Positions 54,909-63,646 of a stretch of DNA of 64,000 bases are shown piece by piece. Position numbers and translations under genes: made by a program. Each line of letters opens with the position of its first letter. The stretch's first letter is position 1. The notes beneath the pieces were generated by a model that saw only the letters and a list, made by a program, of their open reading frames with translations, searched no databases and was not told the DNA's origin. The DNA lies in assembly GCF_001693485.1 (NCBI RefSeq), contig NZ_MAXC01000033.1, positions 496,001 to 560,000 on the forward strand. The letters run 5' to 3'. This DNA is from Bradyrhizobium sp. LMTR 3 (GTDB lineage Bacteria; Pseudomonadota; Alphaproteobacteria; Rhizobiales; Xanthobacteraceae).

Positions 54909-56036
54909 TCACGCCTGTTTGTTCGTCCCCGAGACGTCCTGCGAGGCGCGGAATGCGCGGCTCGACCGAGGCCCGCTGACCCAAACGGTCTTAGGTGGCG
55001 GAGTTCCGCTGTTGGGGTGAGGCAGAGCTGTAGCTGCCAAGCGCTGCGTCGCGTTACCTTGTACCAAAAGTTTGCGTTCCCAGGCGAGCGCATGGCGGAC
55101 GATCAGGGAAAGATCATCCCATTGAGGCCGCCAGCCTAGCAGATTGCGCATCCGTTCCGCCGATGCCACGATCTCCGCCGGATCGCCGGGCCGGCGGGCG
55201 GCAAGTTCGACGGGAAAGTCGTTTCCGGATTCGTGCTGCATGGCCTCGATCACCTGCAAGACCGAAAAGCCGCGGCCGTAGCCGCAATTTAGCGTCAGGG
55301 ATTCTCCACCACCGCGCAGGTATGAAAGCGCGTGATAATGGGCGTTTGCGAGGTCGCTCACGTGGATATAGTCGCGAATGCAGGTCCCGTCAGGCGTGGG
55401 GTAATCGGTGCCGAAAACCTGCATCTTCTCTCGCAGACCCACGGCGGTTTCCGCTGCAACCTTGATAAGATGCGTTGCCCCACGCGTTGCCTGTCCAGTG
55501 CGCAGGGCAGGATCGGCGCCTGCTACGTTGAAGTACCTCAGGATGACGTACCGTAGGCCATGAGCGCGTGCAGCATCACGCAGCATTGTTTCGGCCATGA
55601 ATTTGGATGAGCCGTAAGGTGATACGGGCGCGACGGGGGTCTCTTCCGTGACAGGATTTGCCGGCGGATTCCCGTACACCGCAGCAGTCGACGAGAGGAT
55701 GAAACGCCGCACCCCACTCTTGATTGCGATCTCGAACAGGCTTCGGGAATTTGCGGTGTTGTTGCGATAATATCTAAGCGGTTCGGCAACCGACTCAGGC
55801 ACGGCGACAGAAGCCGCAAGATGAATGATCTCAGAAATCCCATACTTCGTGATCAGCCGCGCAACTCGCCGCTGATCCCCGATGTCCTCAACGAAAACCG
55901 AAACTCCGGATGGTATTGCCCATTTGAAGCCCGACGAAAAATCATCGATCACGACGGGCAGTTCGCCACGATCAGCAAGTTCGTACACCAGGTGGCTCCC
56001 GATGTATCCGCCACCACCGGTGATAAGGATCGCCAT
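54909..56036 (-). CDS. galE: UDP-glucose 4-epimerase
   Basis: GalE interconverts UDP-glucose and UDP-galactose, a precursor step for surface polysaccharides. The start at 56036 gives the Rossmann motif MAILITGGGGYIGSH at the N-terminus. The catalytic set is visible: Ser in LSSTAAVYG (about residue 120) and YGSSK (Tyr-x3-Lys, about 145). The family block SPYGSSKFMAETML and the C-terminal GYGRGFSVLQVIE are present. The protein has 375 residues, about 45 more than usual; the extra C-terminus is low-complexity Pro/Ser/Arg. It is divergent from the GT-C gene. Confidence 0.95.
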   Translation of the reverse strand: MAILITGGGGYIGSHLVYELADRGELPVVIDDFSSGFKWAIPSGVSVFVEDIGDQRRVARLITKYGISEIIHLAASVAVPESVAEPLRYYRNNTANSRSLFEIAIKSGVRRFILSSTAAVYGNPPANPVTEETPVAPVSPYGSSKFMAETMLRDAARAHGLRYVILRYFNVAGADPALRTGQATRGATHLIKVAAETAVGLREKMQVFGTDYPTPDGTCIRDYIHVSDLANAHYHALSYLRGGGESLTLNCGYGRGFSVLQVIEAMQHESGNDFPVELAARRPGDPAEIVASAERMRNLLGWRPQWDDLSLIVRHALAWERKLLVQGNATQRLAATALPHPNSGTPPPKTVWVSGPRSSRAFRASQDVSGTNKQA

Positions 56037-56365
56037 TGCTATCGCCTTAGGAGACCTGATTTGAAACTTCGGAACAAAGTTCCTTTCAGGCGTGTTATGC
56101 CCATTCCAAGGACAACACTTGAGGTGCGCTGGGGGTTCGTTCCCGATTAAGCGATTTAGCTGGGTGTCGCCTGATATGATGCAGGCGGCGGTATCGGCCG
56201 ATGGATGGCAGAAGCGTCCGCGTGTCGATCCGCCGCTTGAAACTCTTCGTGCCGCCGCTCGATCGCATTGGTGGTAGTAGCGATGTGGCGATTCCGCCGC
56301 GCGAATTCCCACCACATTTCCAGCCGGCACCAGTGCGTTGTCATGCAACCGGTCAAGGACAATGC
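56037..56365. other. Divergent control region of galE and the GT-C gene
   Basis: No gene recognised. The longer open frame of the GT-C gene (from 56201) enters this gap but is not membrane-protein-like there. The ribosome site AAGGA at 56355-56359 lies at the right end. Confidence 0.45.
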
Positions 56366-58063
56366 ATGGCGCTTGAACAGGTGGATGACGACGGCTCCGG
56401 GTTTGCGAGGCCGAAACTCGGTCTCGCATTTGCTGCTCGCCATGCCGAGACGCTGCTCGTGCTCCTCGTGCTGGGCGTGGCCGTGGTCATCGGGCTTGCG
56501 ACCGCCGCGGATTACGGGCTGTCGACCGACGAATTCAACACCGACGATTACGGCCCCAAGGCGCTTGCCTGGTACACGAGCGCGTTTGCGGACCGGTCTC
56601 AGTTCGAGACGGTCGAAGAGTATTTGTGGATGTATGGACCGTGGTTTCAGATGCTCGTTGCGGCCGTGCAGTCGCTTGAGCTCGCGAGCCCGATCACGGT
56701 CCGGCACGCCATGACCTTCCTGTTCGGCCTCGCTGGGCTCGCCGCCGTCGTGCCGTTGGCACGGCTCACGGTCGGGTACTGGGCTGGGTTGACGGCGCTC
56801 ATTCTGTGCCTGCTGACCGGCTACCTGTACGGCAACCTGTTTTTTGCCCCGATCGACGTGCCGTTCCTGTTCGCCATGAGCTGGTCGACGCTCTCGATCG
56901 TCCTGATGGTGCGGCAGGAGGTGCCGAGCTGGCGTCTGACCCTTGTGACGGGCCTTGCCACTGGCCTCGCCATTGCGACGCGCACCGGCGGGGTGATCAC
57001 GCACGCCTACCTCATCGGCGGCATGAGCCTGTGCGCGCTCGAGGTGTTGCTGCGCCATGGCCGCGCGGGCTATGGCCAATTGCGCCAGATCGCCCTGCGT
57101 ACGCTGCTCGCCATCCTCGTCGCCTGGCTGACGGCGATTGCGCTCTGGCCGTGGTTGCAGATTGGACATCCGCTCAGACAATTCCTCGAGGCCTATCGGC
57201 ACTTTGCCCCGCTCGACACCTCGTTCGAATTCCAGAACTGGGGCCAGCGCACGTTCACCGATAAGCCGCCCGCCTGGTACATCCCCGGACAGCTCGCGGC
57301 GCGTTTGCCCGAGGGCTTTTTGGCGTTGCTGTTGCTCGGCATCGCGGTCTGGATCGGTGCTGCAGGGTCGTGGGCGCGCGCCGCCCTCAGCGCCTTGCGT
57401 CGGTCCGGCGTCGTGGGCCTGCGACCAGTCGCGGCCGAGCTCGCAGGATCGCGCGCGGTGCTAGTCGTCAGCGTGGCGGCGTTCGGGCCTATCGTGGTGC
57501 TCATCCTGCAGGGCTCGACGCTCTATGACGGTGTCCGCCACATATTGTTCGTGATCCCAATGCTCGCCATCGTGGCCGCGCGCGGGCTGACGAGCCTCTT
57601 GCCCTTCTTGCGACGCCTCCCGATTGTGCCCGCAGCCCTCGGGGTCGCGCACGTGGCCGTCATCGTGGTGACGCTCGTCATCCTGCATCCGCTCGAATAT
57701 ATCGCGATGAACAGTCTGGCAGGCGGCGTCGCCGGCGCTTACGGCCGATTCGACCTCGACTATTGGAGCATGGCGGCTCCCGAGGCACTGCGCCGCCTCG
57801 AGGGTCGAATTGACGCCGAAGGCCGGTTCGCGGGCGATCCACCGCGCGTGCTGGTCTGCCTGGGCTGGCGCGAGCAACTGGCCGGCATGATGTTTCGTCG
57901 CAACTGGATTGCCGAAACCGATCTGCGTAAGGCCGACTACCTGATCGCCACCGAGCGCTGGCCTTGTGCCAAAGGCACGTCGGCCGTGCTGGTTGATGAG
58001 GTCACGCGATTTGGCCGCTCGTTCGCCCAGATCTACGCTACTCGTCGCGGGCTCGGCGACTGA
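56366..58063 (+). CDS. GT-C fold membrane glycosyltransferase (ArnT/GT39-like)
   Basis: The start is ATG 56366, six bases after AAGGA. The 565-residue inner-membrane protein has about eleven helices and the periplasmic acidic motif of GT-C enzymes just after the first helix (YGLSTDEFNTDDYGPKAL), expected to bind the polyprenyl-phosphate sugar donor. Periplasmic loops carry DTSFEFQNWGQRTFTDKPPAWYIPGQL. The C-terminal soluble domain follows. It probably transfers a sugar onto lipid A, a glycan or a protein. It is divergent from galE and converges on the coupled operon. Confidence 0.83.
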   Translation: MALEQVDDDGSGFARPKLGLAFAARHAETLLVLLVLGVAVVIGLATAADYGLSTDEFNTDDYGPKALAWYTSAFADRSQFETVEEYLWMYGPWFQMLVAAVQSLELASPITVRHAMTFLFGLAGLAAVVPLARLTVGYWAGLTALILCLLTGYLYGNLFFAPIDVPFLFAMSWSTLSIVLMVRQEVPSWRLTLVTGLATGLAIATRTGGVITHAYLIGGMSLCALEVLLRHGRAGYGQLRQIALRTLLAILVAWLTAIALWPWLQIGHPLRQFLEAYRHFAPLDTSFEFQNWGQRTFTDKPPAWYIPGQLAARLPEGFLALLLLGIAVWIGAAGSWARAALSALRRSGVVGLRPVAAELAGSRAVLVVSVAAFGPIVVLILQGSTLYDGVRHILFVIPMLAIVAARGLTSLLPFLRRLPIVPAALGVAHVAVIVVTLVILHPLEYIAMNSLAGGVAGAYGRFDLDYWSMAAPEALRRLEGRIDAEGRFAGDPPRVLVCLGWREQLAGMMFRRNWIAETDLRKADYLIATERWPCAKGTSAVLVDEVTRFGRSFAQIYATRRGLGD

Positions 58064-58121
58064 CGCCAAATCCCGGCGCGAATTGGCCAGCGGACTTGGC
58101 CAGCGGACTTGGCAATGGCAT

Positions 58122-58535
58122 CTACTTCTTCGCTTGCAATTCGATCGGGGACGCCTCGGCGGCCTTTCGGCCCAACATGACCTGGCGACGTTTTCGCGGC
58201 GGGCCCGCCTCACGCCGGCTCTCCTTGGCGTGATCGATCGCGACGGCGCGCGCCAGCCGCGTGATCATATCGAGCTGGACCCGCAGCTTGAGATGCAAGT
58301 TGAGCATGATGAGCAGGCTGATCACGACCCAGATGTAGAGGATGAGGTCGGAGCCGCGGCCGATTCCCACGAAGGCGGCAAGGGCGGTGGCATGCTCCGG
58401 CACCCAGACGAAGTAGAGGCCGGCGAGCGTAGCGCAGCTCGCGAGCAGGCCGATGATCGGCACCGTCCGATGCGCCGACCAGGCGTAGACCAGAACCAGC
58501 GCCAGAAGGGCCGTCAACAATAGCTGTGCGATCAT
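58122..58535 (-). CDS. DUF2304 membrane protein, partner of GT2 enzymes
   Basis: The ATG overlaps the GT2 stop as ATGA. The 137-residue protein has three to four hydrophobic helices (IAQLLLTALLALVLVYAW, GLLASCATLAGLYFVW, ILYIWVVISLLIMLNLHLKL) and a basic cytosolic tail. DUF2304 proteins accompany dolichyl-phosphate-sugar-synthase-like GT2 enzymes, and may anchor them or act as flippase partners for the polyprenyl-phosphate sugar. It is the last gene of a three-gene coupled operon. Confidence 0.87.
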   Translation of the reverse strand: MIAQLLLTALLALVLVYAWSAHRTVPIIGLLASCATLAGLYFVWVPEHATALAAFVGIGRGSDLILYIWVVISLLIMLNLHLKLRVQLDMITRLARAVAIDHAKESRREAGPPRKRRQVMLGRKAAEASPIELQAKK

Positions 58536-59236
58536 CGGTAGAGCCTCCGCGCAAACAGGTCGATCAGGATGGCCAGCGCATCGCTGATGCGTTGGCCCTT
58601 GCCCAGCGAATAGGCGCTGTACTCGATGTTCACCGGCACTTCGGCAAAGCGCAGGCGGCTCTGCGCGATCTGGTGCAGGATCTCGGACGCATGCGCCATT
58701 CGGTTCTGTCGCAAGGAGATCGCTCGGGCGCCGCGCGCGGTCATCGCCCGTAGGCCATTGTGGGTATCGGTGAGCGGCAGTCCGGTGCTCGCGCGCGTGA
58801 ACCAGAGCGCGGCGCCGAGCAGGATGCGGCGCGACACCGGCAGATTTACCGTCGCGCCGGTGAGAAAGCGGCTGCCGAGCGCGAAATCGATGCCGGGCGG
58901 CTCGATCGCCGCGAGCAGCGCCGCGATGGCCACGGGGGAATGCTGGCCGTCGGCGTCGAACGTGACGAGCGCATCCGCACGCTGCTCAAGGGCGTAGTCG
59001 ATGCCGGTCTGCAGCGCAGCACCCTGTCCGAGGTTGACCGGATGCCGGACGACGACCGCGCCGGCGAGCAGCGCGACGTCGCCGGTCCTGTCACTGGAGC
59101 CGTCATCGACCACGACGACCGCGTATCCGGCGCGGCGAATGCCGGAAACGACGTTGCCGACCACCGGCGCTTCATTGTACGCCGCGACGACGACCCAGGG
59201 ATTACGAATCCGGCCGAGGTTGAGGCGCTCTGTCAT
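58532..59236 (-). CDS. GT2 glycosyltransferase, polyprenyl-phosphate sugar synthase-like
   Basis: The start is ATG 59236, overlapping the methyltransferase stop as ATGA; frames open further upstream are within that gene. The 234-residue enzyme has the GT-A fold: WVVVAAYNEAPVVGNVV, VVVVDDGSSDRTGDVA, and the metal motif TFDADGQHSP (about residue 93). The C-terminal half has NGLRAMTARGA and VPVNIEYSAYSLGKGQ as in dolichyl-phosphate mannose synthases. It likely charges polyprenyl phosphate with a sugar at the inner-membrane surface for the GT-C enzyme nearby. Confidence 0.9.
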   Translation of the reverse strand: MTERLNLGRIRNPWVVVAAYNEAPVVGNVVSGIRRAGYAVVVVDDGSSDRTGDVALLAGAVVVRHPVNLGQGAALQTGIDYALEQRADALVTFDADGQHSPVAIAALLAAIEPPGIDFALGSRFLTGATVNLPVSRRILLGAALWFTRASTGLPLTDTHNGLRAMTARGARAISLRQNRMAHASEILHQIAQSRLRFAEVPVNIEYSAYSLGKGQRISDALAILIDLFARRLYR

Positions 59237-60120
59237 GGGGCGCTCGTATCCGGACATGGTGGCGCCTTGCTCAAGACCACGCGCATCGCGTCGAACAGGT
59301 TTACCGGAATGGCGAACCGGTTGCCGGTTGGGCTGGCCGCGATCTTGCGGCCGAGCATGCGACCGACCTGGAAGGCGATCAGCGAAAACGGCACGAATTT
59401 CCAAGGGTAATCGGAACTCTCGACGCGAAAGCCGACCGAATGGGCCAGAGACGCGATGCTGGCGCGATTGAAGAACCACAGGTGCTGCGGAGGCGTCATC
59501 AGGCGCCAGTGCGGGCCGGTCGACCGCGCCGCCAGGGAACCGAAGTCTCCGGTCGTCAGCACGATGATTCCGTCCGGCCGGAGATGGTCCGCGAGCAGCG
59601 CGAGGGCTTCCTGCGGGTCGGGCAGATGCTCGATGACGTCGAGGAGGACGATAACATCCAGGGTGCCAAGCTGCTTGAGAGTCGCTTCGCTCAGCAAGCC
59701 GCAGATGACGTTCAAGCCGAGATCGCCGGCATGGGCAGCAGCCGACTCCGCCGGCTCGATGCCGCTCACCTCAAATCCCGCGCGGCGGGCTTCATCGAGA
59801 AAGAAGCCGTAGGCGCAACCGATCTCGAGCAGGCAGCCCTGTGGCTTGCGGCGCTGGATGAACTCGACCGTGCGGGCGAACTCGCGCCGTAGCACGGGTT
59901 CGGCGCCGCGATAGTCGGCGTAGCCGTCGGACTGACGGCCGGAAAAGTAGCCATCGTCATAGTAAGCGAGGGGATCGAAGCTCGATGCGTCGGTGCGTCC
60001 CAGTCCGCAGTCCCGACATTGAAAGATGTCGCAACCGTTCCTGATGTAAAGAAACCGATGTGGCGTCGCCCGGCTGCACGCGGGACATTTCAGCGTAAGC
60101 GCAGTTCGGACGTTTCGCAT
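59233..60120 (-). CDS. SAM-dependent methyltransferase with N-terminal zinc ribbon
   Basis: Start at ATG 60120 (the longer frame to 60276 is not conserved-looking). The 295-residue protein opens with a zinc ribbon (CPAC ... CRDCGLGR, about residues 12-40), then a Rossmann methyltransferase: motif I LLEIGCAYGFFLDEA (about 98), motif II GIEPAE, and IVLLDVIEHLPDPQEAL. Such proteins methylate sugars or polysaccharide ends. It is the first gene of the coupled operon with GT2 and DUF2304, supporting a role in surface glycan modification. Confidence 0.88.
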   Translation of the reverse strand: MRNVRTALTLKCPACSRATPHRFLYIRNGCDIFQCRDCGLGRTDASSFDPLAYYDDGYFSGRQSDGYADYRGAEPVLRREFARTVEFIQRRKPQGCLLEIGCAYGFFLDEARRAGFEVSGIEPAESAAAHAGDLGLNVICGLLSEATLKQLGTLDVIVLLDVIEHLPDPQEALALLADHLRPDGIIVLTTGDFGSLAARSTGPHWRLMTPPQHLWFFNRASIASLAHSVGFRVESSDYPWKFVPFSLIAFQVGRMLGRKIAASPTGNRFAIPVNLFDAMRVVLSKAPPCPDTSAP

Positions 60121-60640
60121 CAGCACATGCGTCCCCACAGCGTTTCTCGAGTTGCGAAAAAACGCCTCCGATGCCGAACGGTTCCGCTTGGCGAACGGCC
60201 ACGGGGTCGCAGGCTGCTTTGTCTGCGCTTCGAATATTGACCCCTTTCGGCGCCCAGTGACCCCAGTCAGAGTCATTTTTCGACCGGCTCGAGACTGCAG
60301 GCAAATTTTGGAGGCGCGTCAGCCTCGGCGAAAGGCGCGAGGGTCGAAAGCGAGATCGACGCGTAGTTGAACAACTTGATCCAGCAAACGCTCGCGCGCA
60401 CTCGGCACACGCGGAAATCAGACCGACAAGTGTGCGGCTCCCCTGCGTAGATCGCACGCCTGACCAATCTACTACCAACGTGCTGATCCGCGCTGATAGC
60501 TTGCTACCTATTTGCTACCTGGGAGAGCTTTTTGGCAGCAGCCAAAAAATCCTGTCTAGAAGCGCTTGATTCTATCTACGGAGTCCAAGCTCGCTCGCTA
60601 GTGCATTTCCAGTCGTTGCTGATATTGCAGCAGACGCAAG
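60121..60640. other. Intergenic region upstream of the glycan operon
   Basis: No gene recognised. A plus-strand frame at about 60510-60660 (WESFLAAAKKSCLEALDSIYGVQARSLVHFQ) has an amphipathic helical pattern but no start codon and stops shortly after, so it is probably a remnant or chance. Promoters for the operon should lie at the left end. Confidence 0.4.
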
Positions 60641-61159
60641 CTAAAGCACCTCAACGCGAACTTGGGCCACGCCGCGATCCGTGATCCCCAAAGTCCGTGC
60701 GGCACCGAGCGAAAGGTCAAGGATACGGCCGCGTACCCACGGTCCGCGGTCGATGATACGGACTACCACTGACCTGCTGCTCATAGGATCAGTTACGCGA
60801 ACTCTTGTGCCGAACGGCAGGCTGCGGTGAGCTGCGGTCAGTGCATCGCGACTGAACGTGGAGCCGCTGGCTGTTTTTCCTTTCGTGTACGCATAGTAAG
60901 AGGTCTTTCCGGAAAAAGTGCGATTGGAAGATTGACGAGTTACGCGATCGTCCGAGGGCCGGGTCGGCTGTCCTCCAACCTGAGATTGCTCTGGCGAACT
61001 TCGCTTGGTCTGGTCGGGTGCTTCAGGTGCCGGTTCTGCATGAGCCTTCGGAATGATCGACCATCTCTCATTGAAGCTCTGAGCTGCAGCGGAATTTACA
61101 TGCAAGCCTAACCACGCGGGGACTGTCGCAATCGCGACTATTCTAAACAGGAGACGCAT
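60641..61159 (-). CDS. rlpA: RlpA-like septal lytic transglycosylase
   Basis: The start is ATG 61159, six bases after GAGG; the long open frame upstream is not coding-like. The 172-residue protein has a signal peptide (LFRIVAIATVPAWLGLHVNSAAA), a charged linker, and a C-terminal double-psi beta-barrel: TSYYAYTKGKTASGSTFSRDALTAAHRSLPFGTRVRVTDP and VRIIDRGPWVRGRILDLSLGAARTLG. The catalytic Asp region (IDRGP) is intact. RlpA cleaves naked glycan strands at the division septum. It lacks a SPOR domain, so it is a short form. Confidence 0.9.
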   Translation of the reverse strand: MRLLFRIVAIATVPAWLGLHVNSAAAQSFNERWSIIPKAHAEPAPEAPDQTKRSSPEQSQVGGQPTRPSDDRVTRQSSNRTFSGKTSYYAYTKGKTASGSTFSRDALTAAHRSLPFGTRVRVTDPMSSRSVVVRIIDRGPWVRGRILDLSLGAARTLGITDRGVAQVRVEVL

Positions 61160-61743
61160 GACCAACCTCACAAACAATGAAAACAGAAGATAATGCAAGC
61201 TCATGAGGCTGTGTTCCGGAAGAGCGTAGAACCTCCAGCGCCATGATCGTGAACGGTGATAAGTTACCGATGATTTCATGTGCGCCGAGGTAAGCGGCTT
61301 TGAGGCACTGCAGCAAGAAGGACGTATTTGTTTCGCTAAGCCTTCCGTAGAACAGACGGACTTCGAATTTTTCCGGAATGTTCGCAACGCGGACGGCTTG
61401 CACCTGCTGGCGTTCGGAGATGCCGGCCCCTCAGCGAGGTGCCTCTGGGACAAATTAGTATGGGCCACCTCGCTGTTCTGACGGGCGATCGCGAATCCAT
61501 CGAACTGCTTCATCCGTCGGCACTCCGCGCGCCTGGATGCGATCGGATAATGTCGGCAATTTAGATAGCTACCAGCAAACGGGGTGTGGCATCGTATAAT
61601 GCGGCGCGGATGTCCGCGACGCTGAGGGCGCGCACACACCATTGAGCACGGGCGAATGCGGAGCGCTGATAGTTGCATGTCGGTTAAGCCGCAGTCCTGG
61701 TCAGGATGCGCCCAACTGCGTTGCGTCTCGGCAGGTTTTTGGC
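61160..61743. other. Region between rlpA and the small gene at 61744
   Basis: A minus-strand frame starting with GTG at 61403 and ending at 61143 encodes a protein-like sequence (VANIPEKFEVRLFYGRL, LLQCLKAAYLGAHEIIGNL) and overlaps the rlpA start by 17 bases. It has no ribosome site. An overlapping plus-strand frame (61278-61481) is equally open. I leave both uncalled. No other signal seen. Confidence 0.4.
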
Positions 61744-61977
61744 CTACGGACTCCGAAGATGTTGCTCGATCAGTTCGCGAGCGGCCTCGAACACGTCTGG
61801 CGAGGAAGTCATGACCTGGTTAGTCTCAAGCATCAAAAGCGCCTGCTCGTAGATCTCATGGCCTTCTTCGTCGGTAATGAGATGATTGCGGATCATCGAC
61901 TGAATTATTGCCGCTTGCATGGCGCCGGCCATCAGGCTTGACGCTATGGCCAACTCGAGCGCAGAGAGCTCCTTCAT
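61744..61977 (-). CDS. Small conserved-looking hypothetical protein
   Basis: The start is ATG 61977 with AGGGG before it; upstream open sequence is ignored. The 77-residue helical protein reads MKELSALELAIASSLMAGAM then QAAIIQSMIRNHLITDEEGHE and ...FEAARELIEQHLRSP. Hydrophobic residues recur every three to four positions, so it is likely a small helical bundle. No known domain. I recall similar small proteins in Bradyrhizobium, function unknown. Confidence 0.65.
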   Translation of the reverse strand: MKELSALELAIASSLMAGAMQAAIIQSMIRNHLITDEEGHEIYEQALLMLETNQVMTSSPDVFEAARELIEQHLRSP

Positions 61978-62353
61978 CAAACGCCCCTGTGCAAAGGCAA
62001 ACAAGTTGACACAGGATAGAAACTTGGAGGGGCGCCGAGTGGTTCCTAGGCGATCATTTGGCGCGTTCAATCCCCGACTGTACAAGCGGCGGAACTAGTC
62101 CCGATTGTTCCTCATCTTCACCGCTCTGTTTACTATCGTACAAGCGTTGCCAGCCTTTCCCGCTTCAATCGGGGCGCCAGACGGGTACCCACTACCCTGT
62201 CTGGCTGTTTGAAAACGATAGACAGCTCAAAGGACGGGCTACGCGGTCGGGACCGTCTGCCGTCCTCATTAAATTTTCTTCAGTGCATTGAGACTGAGCC
62301 TCTCTCCCATATCTCTGAAGTTTCAAATGGTTTCATGATCGCCGGGACGCATC
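61978..62353. other. Intergenic region without a recognisable gene
   Basis: No gene recognised on either strand. AT content rises toward 62353, as in much of this right-end accessory region. Confidence 0.45.
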
Positions 62354-62542
62354 ATGCGGAATGAGTGGGAGTCAATGTCTACCGAGGAACTGTTCGAACT
62401 GCACCAACAAATGCAGTCAGTCCTCCTTGAAAAACTCCTCGCCAAAAAGGCTGCGCTGGAGGATCGGTTGCGTCAGCTCAACCAGCCGCCGAGCGACGCA
62501 GCAAGCGCGAAGCCCCCTCGACGTGTGAAGCCGCCGACCTAA
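62354..62542 (+). CDS. Truncated H-NS-like protein (oligomerisation domain only)
   Basis: The 62-residue product begins MRNEWESMSTEELFELHQQM, matching the start of rhizobial H-NS-like nucleoid proteins (pattern D.ESMS.EELW.LHE), then QSVLLEKLLAKKAALEDRLRQLNQ as coiled coil. The C-terminal DNA-binding hook of H-NS (a W-x-G-R-G-R motif) is absent; instead the protein ends PPRRVKPPT. By analogy with truncated H-NS forms it might interfere with full-length H-NS by mixed assembly. Its stop directly abuts the stop of a minus-strand gene, and the cassette is repeated at 63647. Confidence 0.65.
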   Translation: MRNEWESMSTEELFELHQQMQSVLLEKLLAKKAALEDRLRQLNQPPSDAASAKPPRRVKPPT

Positions 62543-62734
62543 CTAAACCGCCAATCGAGATTCGGTGTACGAAGCGGTGTCGCTCGGCGAAGGTCGGGCA
62601 CGCCTTTGCGCAGTTGACGCTTGCAGCGCCTCTGCAATATGCACCGCTTCTCTGAGCTTCTGAAGTTCGGCCATGCGGAGGGAAAGATCGAGGTCTATCT
62701 GCGAGAGACGCTGCTCCGAAATAAATTGGCCCAT
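62543..62734 (-). CDS. Small coiled-coil protein, cassette copy 1
   Basis: The start is ATG 62734 with GAGGA five bases before it; ATG 62758 is an alternative. The 63-residue helical product reads MGQFISEQRLSQIDLDLSLR then MAELQKLREAVHIAEALQAS and a basic C-terminus. It is related along its length to the protein at 63766-63981 (AELQKLRE..., LAELATLRE...). It lies tail to tail, with no gap, with the H-NS-like gene. Function unknown. Confidence 0.6.
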   Translation of the reverse strand: MGQFISEQRLSQIDLDLSLRMAELQKLREAVHIAEALQASTAQRRARPSPSDTASYTESRLAV

Positions 62735-62850
62735 TTTTAATCCTCGGTCGACACCCATGCCCTCTAGGACCCATCAGGCAGCCGGCGAGTTCGTCGCGGC
62801 AGCCTTCGGGGCAGTAACATGCTCTTCGCCCTCGGCTGAGGTTCCATGTA

Positions 62851-63105
62851 TCAATTAGGCCTGTTGCCTGGGTTTCCTGGGCCTGTTCCCGGACCATCGT
62901 TGATTGGCGGATTTCCCGGGGGCTGCGGATCAATGCCGTTGCCGACGCCGTTGTTTCCCCTGGCACCAGACGTCGAGATCGCCTCTGAGGTCAAGGTTGT
63001 CGACAACAATAACGTAATCGCCGGCGGGGTGACTGCTGCGAATTTTCCGCAGGCTGCCAGGAATTTCCGCCGATCGGCTTCGGCCTCGTTCTCTAAATTG
63101 CCCAT
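62851..63105 (-). CDS. DRRKFL-motif protein with Gly/Pro/Asn-rich tail
   Basis: The start is ATG 63105 with AAGGAGA about 7 bases before it. The 84-residue product has a charged start (MGNLENEAEADRRKFL), then ACGKFAAVTPPAITLLLSTTLTSEAIS, then a tail of GNNGVGNG and PQPPGNPPINDGPGTGPGNPG. I recall similar conserved heads (DRRKFL.ACGKFA.VTPPA.T.LLSTSLTS) joined to variable Gly-rich tails in several Alphaproteobacteria. The head resembles a twin-arginine or precursor-type leader. It may be a secreted or modified peptide; no maturation gene is visible nearby. Confidence 0.68.
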   Translation of the reverse strand: MGNLENEAEADRRKFLAACGKFAAVTPPAITLLLSTTLTSEAISTSGARGNNGVGNGIDPQPPGNPPINDGPGTGPGNPGNRPN

Positions 63106-63646
63106 AGAAAGTCTCCTTGAGAAAAGTGAGACCTGCGCCACCACCATCATTGAAAATTCGGCAGAGTCAAATAACATTTAATTGCCATTTAATCCCGCAT
63201 CTAATTACAACGCTGAGATAGACAGGAAACTTGCCTACGAGATCCAATGCTTGATCTCGTGCAGATCGCCGAGACCGTGAACGCCCATCGAGCGCATTCC
63301 GCCGAAAGTTATTTTTTCGGCCCGCCGGTTCACGCTGGCGGACGTGAAGTGGATGGCAGCGCTATTTCAGGCGAGTACGCCTTTCGGATACCTCGGAAGA
63401 TCCTAGTAGACCTCGAGAGAGTACGTTCGAGGTAATCTGCCATCTGCTATCAAGGAGATGTGCCGAGGCCAGTTTGCTTCTCTGCACAGTAGACGCATAT
63501 CCCTTGCGGCCCCAGCAGCCCCCAAGCCCCGCTGGGGCCGTATTTTAGTTGGCGGCGTCTTGCACCTTCAGCCCCCGAGCACCTGCCGCCGATCGCCAGC
63601 ACCCGGATCACGAGCATGGCGTAGGCGTCCTGCGGCGGGACGCGTC
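63106..63646. other. Region between the DRRKFL gene and cassette copy 2
   Basis: No gene recognised. Only a hairpin terminator at 63507-63546 (given separately) stands out. The plus-strand frame at 63247-63435 has no ribosome site. Confidence 0.45.
63507..63546 (+). terminator. Hairpin with T tract, no clear gene before it
   Basis: CGGCCCCAGC pairs perfectly with GCTGGGGCCG over a 14-base loop, followed by TATTTTAG. No plus-strand gene is recognised upstream, so the transcript it ends is unknown. Confidence 0.65.

Noticed and set aside
61278..61481. A 67-codon plus-strand frame upstream of rlpA
   Set aside because: Open frames exist on both strands here, neither with a ribosome site; no family pattern.
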